A stretch of 40,974 nucleotides of DNA. Origin: CAYXVF01 sp964468125 (lineage in GTDB: Bacteria > Myxococcota > XYA12-FULL-58-9 > CAYXVF01). Below are positions 15,855 to 23,698 of the stretch, one piece after another. Below the pieces are notes generated by a model that searched no databases, was not told the DNA's origin, and saw only the letters and a program-made list of their open reading frames with translations. The translations under genes and the position numbers were made by a program. Numbering within the stretch: the stretch's first letter is position 1; every line of letters begins with the position of its first letter. Location of the stretch: contig CAYXVF010000054.1 in the NCBI GenBank assembly GCA_964468125.1, positions 1-40,974 on the forward strand, read 5' to 3'.

Positions 15855-17494
15855 GCCGCGACGAAGGCTGCAACTGTCATCCAAGCGGGCCGCATGGCTT
15901 CGAGTATTTCGCGTCTCTCGGTGACGGTCAGTGGTGGAGGCCAGCCGTAGATCTCGATCAGCAAAGCACGGGTGCCCACCGCGTGGTGGAACCAGTCCTG
16001 GTCGGAGCCGCGAACGTCGTCATGGGGTGCGCGGGCAGCAAAGTGAACGCCCGAGGGATGGCGTCCGAGCGCCTGAGCGACGCGGCTCGCGAGGCCCCGT
16101 ACCGTGGGGTCTGAGGCCCCCTCGTGGGGGTAGAGGACCGCCACTGTTCCCATGTGAAAGGAGAGGGACGCCAGGAAACGCTCGCGCTCGACCAGAGCAA
16201 TCATCGCTCGGGTTTCTGGCTCGCTCGCGGGCTCTGGGCCGCGGTAGCGCAGGGATTCGGGGTTTGCGCGACTGCAGGACGGCGTGCAGCGCTCGTTCCA
16301 TTGAAAGGGATAGTTGCGATTCAGGTCCACGCCCTCCAGAAGGCCGCGGCGCCCGTCGCCGTTCAGGTCGTGTCCATTCTTGCGGCCCGCGCGGGTCGAT
16401 TCTCGCAGGAACACCGCATTGCCGTCCGGATTGACCAAGGGCACCACCCAGGTGACCACCCGTTCGCGAAGGGTCGCGATCGAGGGATCGGGTGACGTCA
16501 GCAGTTGTTGAGCCGCATCGAGTGCGACGTCTATGCTGAGAAGCTCGTCTCCGTGGTGGGAGCCATTCAGGAGCAAGGTCGGTCGCGAGTCGTTCGCCCG
16601 GAGATTGTCGGCAATCGCCAACGCCAAGACCGCGCGACCCTGTCGCGATACGCCGAGTTTCTCGAGCCGTGTGTGCTGCGGAAAGCGCTCGTGCCATCGC
16701 CGGAGGATCGCCTCGACCCTTTCGGCGTCTTTGTAGCTCGCCGTGAGGTCTACAGGACCGGCGGGGAGTGGCCGCTTCAGGGCCTGAAAGGTGGCGTCAT
16801 CGATGTGTTTCCAAGGCAGAAGGGTGTGCAGCCCTCGCATCGCATAACCGCCGCAGGCCATCGCTTCGAGGCCGGAAGGGGTCGTGCGCACCACGGTCCC
16901 GTCCTGAGTCGATTCGAGCGCATTCAAGCCGGCGCCGTCATCGACGAGCACGGTGACCGGAGGACCGTCATCGTCTGGAATGCCGGCGCACAGTGGACGC
17001 TGCGTGACCGACTGGAGCGCCGTGCGCTCATCGAGGGCGATCTCGATCCGGCTCGGGGTGGCGGCCGGGGGAGCGTGAGCGACCGCCAAGATCTCGCCCG
17101 CTGGATCGCTCACGGTGAGGACCGTCCCTACCTCCAAGGGGCACAGGGTCAGGTCGAGTGCTGTACGGCCCCCACGGTGAGGCCCGATCCAGGTGGGAAG
17201 GTCGACGGGGCGCGTGCGTCCCGCCGTGCGGCTGAGTGGTACCAGGTTCCTACCTTCGAGGGCGAAGCCCGTGGCTTCCGCGTCGGTTCCGAGCAGGACT
17301 CGAACACCGTAGCGACGTGCGCCCTCCAATCGAATTCGAAGGACCCCCGATGCGTGTCCTTTGCTCACCCGTGCTCCCTTCGTCGTTTCGGACAGGGCGA
17401 CCGGAGTCTCCGCGCGCGGAAGCTCGGTTCGATAGGGGCCGCCGAGCAGCAGGATGGGGAGCAGAAGCGCAAGCACTGCCCCGAACCCTTTCAT
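15827..17494 (-). CDS. Secreted M14-family zinc carboxypeptidase
   Basis: 555 residues. ATG 17494 is chosen because it starts a clear signal peptide (MKGFGAVLALLLPILLLGG); the frame is open further upstream but overlaps the divergent LysE gene. About 280 residues of beta-rich sequence, perhaps a prodomain, precede the catalytic domain. Zinc and catalytic residues are visible: GSHHGDELLS supplies the H-x-x-E ligands, VDLNRNYPFQW the substrate-binding Asn-Arg, SFHMGT the third His, and LLIEIYGWPPP the catalytic Glu. HDLNGDGRRGLLEG is a calcium-type loop insert. It probably trims peptides or peptidoglycan stems outside the cytoplasm; specificity is unknown. Confidence 0.9.
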   Translation of the reverse strand: MKGFGAVLALLLPILLLGGPYRTELPRAETPVALSETTKGARVSKGHASGVLRIRLEGARRYGVRVLLGTDAEATGFALEGRNLVPLSRTAGRTRPVDLPTWIGPHRGGRTALDLTLCPLEVGTVLTVSDPAGEILAVAHAPPAATPSRIEIALDERTALQSVTQRPLCAGIPDDDGPPVTVLVDDGAGLNALESTQDGTVVRTTPSGLEAMACGGYAMRGLHTLLPWKHIDDATFQALKRPLPAGPVDLTASYKDAERVEAILRRWHERFPQHTRLEKLGVSRQGRAVLALAIADNLRANDSRPTLLLNGSHHGDELLSIDVALDAAQQLLTSPDPSIATLRERVVTWVVPLVNPDGNAVFLRESTRAGRKNGHDLNGDGRRGLLEGVDLNRNYPFQWNERCTPSCSRANPESLRYRGPEPASEPETRAMIALVERERFLASLSFHMGTVAVLYPHEGASDPTVRGLASRVAQALGRHPSGVHFAARAPHDDVRGSDQDWFHHAVGTRALLIEIYGWPPPLTVTERREILEAMRPAWMTVAAFVAAQKRSTSSR

Positions 17495-17524
17495 CGCTGG
17501 CCGGGGCCTGGCAAGACTCCGCTC

Positions 17525-18127
17525 ATGACGATTTGGGATTGGCTCACGCTCGCATCCGTTTGCGCCATCGGGGCGGTTTCGCCAGGGCCGAGCCTCCTGG
17601 TGGTTCTCCGCTCGACTATGAATTGCGGATGGGTTACGGGCATCGCCACGTCTTGGGCACATGCCTTCGGGGTCGGACTGTACGCGTTGATCGTCGCGCT
17701 CGGTCTTGGAGCCACCGTTGCGGCGATTCCGTCCTTAGAGTGGGTGTTGAAGATCGCCGGCGTGGCGTTCTTGCTCTACCTCGCCTACCGCTCTTTGCGC
17801 TCGAGAGGTGGAGCCATCCCCGATCCGGAGGCAGAAGAGCGTCGAACGGGTCCCAGAGATGGTTTTCTCATCGCGTTGCTGAACCCAAAAATCCTCATTT
17901 GGTTCCTCGCGCTCTTCTCGCAATTCGTCTTGCCCGAATCGACCGCTCTCGAGCGCGTCCTGATGGGAACCGTTGCGTTGCTGATCGATGGGCTGTGGTA
18001 CTCGGTCGTGGTCAGCGCGGTATCCTTCGGTCCGATCCTCTCGGCCCTTCGCGCACGGGCCCTGTTGATCGACCGGGTCTTCGGTGTGGTGCTCATCGCA
18101 GTCGCCTTGCGCTTGATCTGGGTGTGA
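17525..18127 (+). CDS. LysE/RhtB family amino-acid exporter
   Basis: 200 residues and six hydrophobic segments. The N-terminal signature is present: ASVCAIGAVSPGPSLLVVL contains the family SPGP motif in helix 1. A basic loop (YRSLRSRGG) after helix 3 and LLNPKILIWFLALF in helix 4 match the conserved 'NPK' of this family. LysE/RhtB proteins export amino acids such as threonine, homoserine or lysine across the inner membrane. ATG 17525 lies 30 bases from the divergent carboxypeptidase start, so the promoters must overlap the coding regions. Substrate cannot be told from sequence. Confidence 0.9.
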   Translation: MTIWDWLTLASVCAIGAVSPGPSLLVVLRSTMNCGWVTGIATSWAHAFGVGLYALIVALGLGATVAAIPSLEWVLKIAGVAFLLYLAYRSLRSRGGAIPDPEAEERRTGPRDGFLIALLNPKILIWFLALFSQFVLPESTALERVLMGTVALLIDGLWYSVVVSAVSFGPILSALRARALLIDRVFGVVLIAVALRLIWV

Positions 18128-18140
18128 GCCCGGCCTGGTT

Positions 18141-18509
18141 TTATTGAATCACGTCGGTTTCCTCGACGACCGCCAGGACATCTGTCGTGTCCACGACCCG
18201 AAGCTTCGAGTCCCAAGGAACCTGGACGCCTTTGTCCTTGGCGAAGAGAATCCGCGCGCCCGCGGGCACTCCGGAGACGTTGGTACCGAGATCGTCGATG
18301 TCGTCCGGCTCTGCTCGCGCAACCTCGATCACTTCGCCGTAGAGCGCTTGATGGTGCTTTTCCGCCACCCCCTGCGGCAAGAACAGCCCGCCGGGGCTGC
18401 GTTCGTCCGCGTCGATCACCTTGACCACGACCCGCGGGCCGAGCGGGCGGATGATTCGGGTGATGGTGGGGGTGTCGTCCGCGCTGGGAGAACGTTCGTC
18501 GTCTTGCAT
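18141..18509 (-). CDS. GroES/Cpn10-like co-chaperonin, divergent
   Basis: 122 residues. After an acidic N-terminal extension of about 17 residues, the Cpn10 fold is recognisable: IIRPLGPRVVVKVIDADE, GGLFLPQGVAEKHHQALYG (the mobile-loop region; LFL stands where the hydrophobic tripeptide IVL contacts GroEL), VPAGARILFAKDKGVQV and DVLAVVEE. Ordinary GroES is about 95 residues. No groEL is adjacent, so this is probably a second, specialised copy. It ends 13 bases from the convergent LysE gene and may share an operon with the transporter gene upstream on the same strand (18537-20201), 27 bases away. Confidence 0.75.
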   Translation of the reverse strand: MQDDERSPSADDTPTITRIIRPLGPRVVVKVIDADERSPGGLFLPQGVAEKHHQALYGEVIEVARAEPDDIDDLGTNVSGVPAGARILFAKDKGVQVPWDSKLRVVDTTDVLAVVEETDVIQ

Positions 18510-18536
18510 GGTGAGAAACTAGGTCGAAAAGCCGGG

Positions 18537-20201
18537 CTAGAGAAGGATCCCCGCGATCGTCGCGGTCATGCTCGAAGCGAGTGCCCCGGCAAACATCGCA
18601 CGAACAGCGATCCGCGAGATTTCGGGCCTTCGTTCCGGGACCAAAGAACCAAGGCTCCCGACCTGCACGCCGACCGACGAAAAACACGCGAAGCCACAGA
18701 GCGCATAGGTCGCTAGGGTGACCGACCGCGGCGACAATGAGTCCTGTATTCGGAGCAGCTCGGTGTAGGCCAGGAACTCGTTGAGGGCGATCTTCGTGCC
18801 GAGCAGGCTACCAACCTGCAGGAGGTCTGCGGTTTCGATCCCGATCAGCCAGGCGATGGGAAGGAAGAGGTAACCGAGAATCTCCGAGAGCGAGGTTCCG
18901 AGTGCCGAGAGCGGCCAATCGACGAGGGCGATCAGCGCGACGAATGCGATGAGCAGAGCGGCGACGCTGAGGGCGATTTGTAGACCGGCGAGCGTTCCGT
19001 TGCTGATCGCGTCGATCAGATTGTCGTCGCCACTCGCGAGCTCACCTTCGTGGGAAACGTCGATCCCCGGTCGCGGAGCGACGAGCTGGCTCATTGTGAG
19101 AGCGGCTGGCGCGCTCAGGACACTTGCGGTGACGAGGTGCCCGGCGTCGATGCCGAGCTGGATGTAGATCGCCAGGACGCCGCTCGCCAAGGTCGCGAAC
19201 CCTGCCGTCAGAATCGTGAAGATCTCTTGGACGCTCAGGGTCTGGAGGTAGGGACGCACGAGAAGCGGCGCCTGCACGTGCCCGAGGAATACATTGGTCA
19301 CCGCGACGAGGGACTCCACCCCACCGCTCCCAAGCACGCGTGCCAAGACCCGGGTGAGACCTTCGACCGCCACCTTCACGACTTTGAGGTGGATGAGCAG
19401 CCCGGTCAGGCCACCGACGAAGATCAGGACCGGCAGGATGTGAAAGGCTACCACCAATCCGAGGGCGACCGGGTCGCCGCTGACCGCATCGATCACAAAA
19501 GGGTGCCCCGGACTGCCGGCGGGACGCCCCAGTGCGCCGAAGACCAAGGCGATCCCCTGCTCGGAGAAGGCCAACACGCGACCCACAAACGAGCGCACCA
19601 CCGTGAAGGCATTCGTGCCGAGCGGCGTGCGCAGAAGCACGACTCCAATCGCGAGCTGCACCGCGACGCCGGTGAGCACAAACCGCCATTGGACGCTCTT
19701 GCGATCGAGGGACATCAGCCAGCCGAGGCCCAGAATTCCCGCGAGACCGATGAGGGCCCGAAAGCGATACCACCAGGGGGAGCCCTCCTCCCGTGCCGGT
19801 GGCTTTTCGGAGGGAACCTCTCCGCCGAGCGCACGGATCTCCTCCTCGAGGCGCCCTCGCTGCATCGGATCTCGAACCCGCTCCCGCATCGCCTGAAGAT
19901 GCGCGGTGAGCTCCTGGTCGCTGCCGATTTCGATCAGCACCCGCCGCAGCAGCCACCAGCCGCGGAGGTCGTCTGGCGCCTCGCTCAGCGCTCGCTCCGC
20001 GCAGGTCCTCGCACGGCTGTGGCGCCCCAAGCGTTCGAGCGCTTGGCCCTCCGCAATGCAGCTCGGCGCGTCGCAGTCCGCACAGCTGGCTTCAGCCGTG
20101 GCACCGACGGTAGACGTGGCGAGGAGCGCGACCACGGGCAGCGCAACGAAGCGGAGAATCGGCCCGATACTTTCTGGGATGCTTGGAAACGAAATGGGCA
20201 T
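18537..20201 (-). CDS. NupC/CNT-type concentrative nucleoside transporter with an N-terminal TPR-like exported domain
   Basis: 554 residues from ATG 20201. Residues 1-38 look like a signal peptide (LRFVALPVVALLATSTVGA) and lead to a Cys-rich TPR-like segment (SCADCDAPSCIAEGQALERL; RARTCAERALSEAPDDLRGW). A linker follows, then from about 150 the CNT core: ten or so hydrophobic helices with FHILPVLIFVGGLTGLLIHL, GHVQAPLLVRPYL (the family Q/E-APL motif) and SLLGTKIALNEFLAYTELL, the NEF signature. CNT proteins import nucleosides with Na+ or H+. The N-terminal domain is not part of the usual CNT architecture. The divergent neighbour is a nucleoside deaminase, which supports a nucleoside salvage role. 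Confidence 0.88.
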   Translation of the reverse strand: MPISFPSIPESIGPILRFVALPVVALLATSTVGATAEASCADCDAPSCIAEGQALERLGRHSRARTCAERALSEAPDDLRGWWLLRRVLIEIGSDQELTAHLQAMRERVRDPMQRGRLEEEIRALGGEVPSEKPPAREEGSPWWYRFRALIGLAGILGLGWLMSLDRKSVQWRFVLTGVAVQLAIGVVLLRTPLGTNAFTVVRSFVGRVLAFSEQGIALVFGALGRPAGSPGHPFVIDAVSGDPVALGLVVAFHILPVLIFVGGLTGLLIHLKVVKVAVEGLTRVLARVLGSGGVESLVAVTNVFLGHVQAPLLVRPYLQTLSVQEIFTILTAGFATLASGVLAIYIQLGIDAGHLVTASVLSAPAALTMSQLVAPRPGIDVSHEGELASGDDNLIDAISNGTLAGLQIALSVAALLIAFVALIALVDWPLSALGTSLSEILGYLFLPIAWLIGIETADLLQVGSLLGTKIALNEFLAYTELLRIQDSLSPRSVTLATYALCGFACFSSVGVQVGSLGSLVPERRPEISRIAVRAMFAGALASSMTATIAGILL

Positions 20202-21198
20202 GATCGAATCGCTCGAACCCACCACCGTACCGGGCGTGTTCGTGCCTCGACACCCGGTTTACCTCAGGTCCGATGCCGATGCCATCGCACGGGCCCTGTT
20301 GCATGCGGAGCGCGCGGCTGAGCTTGGAACCATCGGTGTGGGCGCGGTCGCTTTGGGAAGCGAAGGCCAGCTGGTGGCAGTAGCTGAGAATCGTGTGCTC
20401 GAGGGAGGCGCTCTGGCAGACCCCACCGCGCATGCGGAGATGGGTTTGCTACGCTATCTCGGGGAGCGCAACGATGTTCGGCTCATCTCGAGTCTCGAAC
20501 CCTGCCTGATGTGTGGGGGTGCGCTTCGGGCGGCGGGCATTCGTACGGACTTCGTTGCCGAGGATGGAAAGGCTGCATTGCGTCGCGGAGACTTTCGGCG
20601 CTGCGGCGATCCGGCTACGCGCGCGCGCGCAAAAGGTGCCTTCGTCCACTCCCTGGCCCCTGCTCGTGCCATTTGTGTGCAGAGTCCGAGTCCAGGGCAG
20701 GGGTTGCGCAACCCCGATACGCTCGCCTACCGCCATCCGCTGCGAGCAGCGCTCATAGGCATGGGCGCACGTTTCGGAGTGATCGACGCCGGGGAGATCG
20801 ATGCTCAGGGGCGCGAAGACGCGGCAGCTATCGTCGACCCCTTCGGAAATTGGTTGGTCTGCGCCGACGACCGCGGGCTAGAGCCGCCGGTGATTCGAGC
20901 GATTCGCGAGTATTCGCGCCTGCGACACGCATTCTGGTCCGACGACGCTTCTGCATGCCTGCCCCATCTTCGACACTGTTTGGTTCTGACGCGCCTCGGT
21001 CCTGAGTCCGGTCCTCGCGGTGAAATGGTGCTCGGGGCCTATGGCGCCGCCCTCGATCGCAACGGCTCCGATGGGTCCGTGGGCGCCTGGCGCTACCGCG
21101 TGCCGCGCCAATCACCGGCGGAGCTCGAAGGCGTGCTCGAGACGCTTCCGGATCTCTATCGCCTCGTGATCGGACTTCGGATCGAGCTCATTCACTGA
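20200..21198 (+). CDS. Cytidine/deoxycytidylate-superfamily nucleoside deaminase
   Basis: 332 residues from ATG 20200; in-frame ATGs at 20179 and 20194 are alternatives. The zinc site is complete: DPTAHAEMGLLRYL gives His78 and catalytic Glu80, and SLEPCLMCGGALRAAG gives Cys102 and Cys105. The E-P-C-x-M-C form is closer to TadA/guanine-deaminase types than to classical cytidine deaminase. The second half (after HPLRAALIGMGARFG) looks like a degenerate second deaminase-type domain without zinc ligands, as in ADAT3-like or two-domain CDA proteins; this is inference. It is divergent from the nucleoside transporter with start codons sharing the bases CATG, suggesting a common salvage function. 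Substrate base is not decided. Confidence 0.8.
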   Translation: MIESLEPTTVPGVFVPRHPVYLRSDADAIARALLHAERAAELGTIGVGAVALGSEGQLVAVAENRVLEGGALADPTAHAEMGLLRYLGERNDVRLISSLEPCLMCGGALRAAGIRTDFVAEDGKAALRRGDFRRCGDPATRARAKGAFVHSLAPARAICVQSPSPGQGLRNPDTLAYRHPLRAALIGMGARFGVIDAGEIDAQGREDAAAIVDPFGNWLVCADDRGLEPPVIRAIREYSRLRHAFWSDDASACLPHLRHCLVLTRLGPESGPRGEMVLGAYGAALDRNGSDGSVGAWRYRVPRQSPAELEGVLETLPDLYRLVIGLRIELIH

Positions 21199-21792
21199 CC
21201 GATTCGATCCAGCTCTCGATGTGGCGCGAGAGCATCCAGAGCGGGATTGTGCCGTTTTCGAGGACAGCGTCGTGGAATGAACGGAAGTCGAAACGCTCCC
21301 CCAGGCGGTCTTGTGCGAGGGTGCGGAGGCGAAAGACTCGAGTGCTCCCGAGTCGTAGGACGTCAATTGAACGGGGATCGTGGCGATTCGGTCGACCATG
21401 CGATTGGCGCTCGCTTCGTCGTGGCGACCGGAACGCAGCAGAAATGCTACCGCCTGCTCGCGCTCCGCTGCGCTCGCACCGAGGGTGATCCACTCCGGTG
21501 TGCCCGAGAGCTGGTCGAGCGGGATAGATCGCGCGCGTGCAACGAGCTCGTCTTCGACGGTGTGCCAGGCTTGGAGGGCAGCGAGCGTGTTGTCCTCGAG
21601 ATCGTCATGGCGTGCTGGGGGCATGTCGATGAAGTAGCGATAGGTTGGGGCGCGGGAGAGACGCTCTTGGAGATAGGTGTCCGCGAGGCTTCGAACCGCG
21701 TCGAGATGGCTCTCGCTGTCGTTCGTGGCCTTCGGAGCAGGAGCGCTCGTGGACGCCAATGCAAAGCTCGAGAGAACACAACTCGTGCGCAT
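21188..21792 (-). pseudogene. DUF885 family protein with its central part deleted
   Basis: ATG 21792 starts MRTSCVLSSFALASTSAPAP, a signal peptide. A DUF885 N-terminal region follows: DAVRSLADTYLQERLSRAP, then LAALQAWHTVEDELVARA and ADRIATIPVQL-like sequence. In a different frame the end of the same family appears: LAQDRLGERFDFRSFHDAVL, then ENGTIPLWMLSRHIESW and the stop at 21188. Full DUF885 proteins (putative metallopeptidases) have 550-600 residues and carry an HExxH-type motif in the missing middle. Only about 170 residues remain. The C-terminus overlaps the end of the deaminase gene by 11 bases, a normal convergent arrangement, so the ends of the gene are native. Confidence 0.8.
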
Positions 21793-21878
21793 AGATGCTC
21801 CTCGGAAAGCTGGGGAAGCACCGCTCATCAGGCGAACCGCCGTTCCGAGTCAAGCTGACGGCCAGCGCTTGAGAAGGG

Positions 21879-22931
21879 CTAGCGCGGAACGCTCTTTTCG
21901 ACCCGCCAGAGGTGGTTCGTGAACCAGTGTCGCGAGTCGTACCAATGTCCGATGGGACGGAAGTCGGTCGCCGTCGCGAGGCTTTGAATGTCCGTCTCAA
22001 GGTACTTGTAGGAGTACTCCGTATGGACCGCTTCCCAAGGCTCGAACTCAAAGGTCTGGTGGAGCGCTTCGATGTAAACCGACTGGCGCGCGAGGCTCAC
22101 CAGATAGCTCTCCATCGCGCCGGAGGTGACGTCGTAGGTGCCGTAGTGTCGGAATCGCTCCGTATCGAAATTCGCGCCGAGCTCGCGATTGATCCGCGTC
22201 AGCAGGTTGAGATTGAAGCGAGCGGTGACTGCTTGCGCGTCGTTGTAGGCGCGGAGGAGGACGTCGATGTCCTTTTTTAGGTCGAAACCGGTCAGCAGGA
22301 GGTCGTGCGGATTCAGGGCCTCCCAGAGCTGTCGGAGGAAGACGCGCGACTGATACTTGTTGAAGTTGCCGATGTTGGAGCCGAGGAAGAGGACGACGTT
22401 GCGGCGGTCATTGCTGTGGCTCAACCAGTGCAGCCCATCGAAATAGTCCGCGACCAAGCCCTCCACCGGTTGGTGGGGCCGTGCGTCGGCAACCGCGTCG
22501 ACGAGGGTCGTCATCGCGCCCTCGGAGATGTCGATGGGGACGAAATGAGCGTCGATGCCCATCGCCGTACACTGGTCGAGGAGCAGTATGGTCTTGCGAC
22601 CGTCGCCCGCGCCCAGGTCGACGATGTTCACGGGCGAGCCCACTTGCTCGAGGATCTGGCGTCCGTAGGTCTCGAGAATCTCCGTTTCGCAGCGCGTCGG
22701 GTAATAGTCCGGCGAATCGCAGATGGAGGAGAACAGGCGCGAGCCCTCATCGTCGTAAAAATAGCGCGACGGCAGGTGCTTCGGCTTTTCGGATAGTCCG
22801 GTGAGGACGTCGAGCCCGAACTGGCGGGAGGAAAGGGTGGCGGTGACTTCGTCGGGCCCGAGGACCCGAAAGCCCGAGGGCGCTTTCTTTTTGGCTGGTT
22901 CTGAGCTCACTGCGCCCCTTGTGTCTCTCAT
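21879..22931 (-). CDS. egtD: L-histidine N-alpha-methyltransferase (ergothioneine biosynthesis)
   Basis: 350 residues. EgtD trimethylates histidine to hercynine using S-adenosylmethionine, the first step to ergothioneine. Family marks: PSRYFYDDEGSRLFSSICDS, then DYYPTRCETEIL with the substrate-binding Tyr region, VDLGAGDGRKTILLLDQ (SAM-binding Gly-rich loop), FLGSNIGNFN, TGFDLKKDIDVLLRAYNDA, and AVHTEYSYKY, which keeps the Glu and Ser that bind the histidine amino group. Length matches the ~320-residue family plus a short N-terminal extension. In-frame ATG at 22940 is an alternative start. No egtB is adjacent; the assembly gap lies about 110 bases upstream, so a partner could be missing. Confidence 0.92.
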   Translation of the reverse strand: MRDTRGAVSSEPAKKKAPSGFRVLGPDEVTATLSSRQFGLDVLTGLSEKPKHLPSRYFYDDEGSRLFSSICDSPDYYPTRCETEILETYGRQILEQVGSPVNIVDLGAGDGRKTILLLDQCTAMGIDAHFVPIDISEGAMTTLVDAVADARPHQPVEGLVADYFDGLHWLSHSNDRRNVVLFLGSNIGNFNKYQSRVFLRQLWEALNPHDLLLTGFDLKKDIDVLLRAYNDAQAVTARFNLNLLTRINRELGANFDTERFRHYGTYDVTSGAMESYLVSLARQSVYIEALHQTFEFEPWEAVHTEYSYKYLETDIQSLATATDFRPIGHWYDSRHWFTNHLWRVEKSVPR

Positions 22932-23041
22932 GACACCCATGGGCGCAAGGCAAAAATCGCATCGTGACGCCCCCGATCGCCGTAACTTTCGCGTTCCTGG
23001 TTGCACCGAACCGCGCACGACACGTACGTAGCCGGCGGCAG

Positions 23042-23141
23042 NNNNNNNNNNNNNNNNNNNNNNNNNNNNNNNNNNNNNNNNNNNNNNNNNNNNNNNNNNN
23101 NNNNNNNNNNNNNNNNNNNNNNNNNNNNNNNNNNNNNNNNN
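23042..23141. other. Assembly gap (100 N)
   Basis: Exactly 100 unknown bases, the usual placeholder for a gap of unknown length between contigs. Gene order across this point is not certain. Confidence 0.99.
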
Positions 23142-23165
23142 ACGCGAGGACGCGAGGACGCGAGG
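23142..23165. repeat. 8-bp tandem repeat (ACGCGAGG x3) at the gap edge
   Basis: Three perfect copies of ACGCGAGG directly abut the N run and are followed by a partial ACAGG. The array probably continues into the gap, which would explain why assembly stopped here. No coding sense is apparent. Confidence 0.8.
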
Positions 23166-23216
23166 ACAGGTGCACAATTCTTCTCATGGGTATTCTAGGC
23201 TTACCTCGCCGTAGGC

Positions 23217-23381
23217 ATGCTCATCGGACCCGCGTTCGTTTTCTACTTTGCCAATCGAACCGTCGGCGGGGCGCGAGAGAGCGGGATCGCAGTTCGAATC
23301 TTCTTGTTGCCGGCCGCCCTCATCTTGTGGCCGTTCATTCTCGCGTGTGTCGGTCGTTTGAAGCGAGGAGAGGCGTCGTGA
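23217..23381 (+). CDS. Small membrane protein, probably N-terminally incomplete
   Basis: 54 residues from ATG 23217, with the frame open back to 23199. Two hydrophobic helices are visible, MLIGPAFVFYFANRTVGGA and VRIFLLPAALILWPFILACV. The second, with 'LPAALILWP', resembles small two-helix proteins that precede ferric-reductase-like membrane genes in other bacteria. The N-terminal region seems short and the gap lies 75 bases upstream, so the true start may be lost. Its TGA overlaps the next gene's GTG by two bases, showing an operon with the three downstream frames. Confidence 0.5.
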   Translation: MLIGPAFVFYFANRTVGGARESGIAVRIFLLPAALILWPFILACVGRLKRGEAS

Positions 23382-23521
23382 ATCGAAGTCAGCGCAGAAG
23401 CCATCGTATCCTCTGCACCGTGCTCGCGCCCGCGCTGGTGGCCCTCATCGCATACGCGCTCATGACCCGTGACGACCCCCATGCGCGCTTAGCCATCGTC
23501 CCGCAGGAGAGTGAGCCGTGA
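23378..23521 (+). CDS. Small single-helix membrane protein
   Basis: 47 residues from GTG 23378, overlapping the preceding stop (GTGA). The layout is a basic N-terminus (NRSQRRSHR), one helix (ILCTVLAPALVALIAYALM), then a short polar tail outside. No known domain. The stop again overlaps the next GTG (GTGA at 23518), a tight operon pattern typical of subunits made in fixed ratio. In related operons an equally small protein stands between the two-helix protein and a ferric-reductase-like transmembrane protein; that comparison is from memory. Confidence 0.55.
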   Translation: MNRSQRRSHRILCTVLAPALVALIAYALMTRDDPHARLAIVPQESEP

Positions 23522-23685
23522 GCGTCAGCTACGTGACCGTTCAGTGGAATCGCCGAAAGGTCGTCTACGACGTGATCCTGGTCGCGTTCCTAGCAGCCTA
23601 CATCGCGCTCTTCACGTCGAAGGCGGACGCGTCTTCGTCGACCCGACGCCGCTGCCGCCCGGAACGGCGGTCGAGCCTGCGCTGA
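23518..23685 (+). pseudogene. N-terminal stub of a ferric-reductase-like transmembrane protein
   Basis: GTG 23518 starts SVSYVTVQWNRRKVVYD and a first helix (VILVAFLAAYIALFTSK), the start of ferric-reductase-like heme-binding membrane proteins (normally 400 or more residues with several heme-ligating His). After about 38 codons the frame becomes arginine-rich and stops at 23685. Another frame over the same bases reads FVDPTPLPPGTAVEPALIG, which looks like the N-terminal part of the next protein. The membrane core with its heme ligands is therefore deleted. Confidence 0.6.
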
Positions 23686-23698
23686 TCGGAACGGAGAG

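Noticed and set aside
19050..20321. Plus-strand open frame of 423 codons
   Set aside because: Antisense to the CNT transporter; polar, repetitive residues with no transmembrane or domain pattern.
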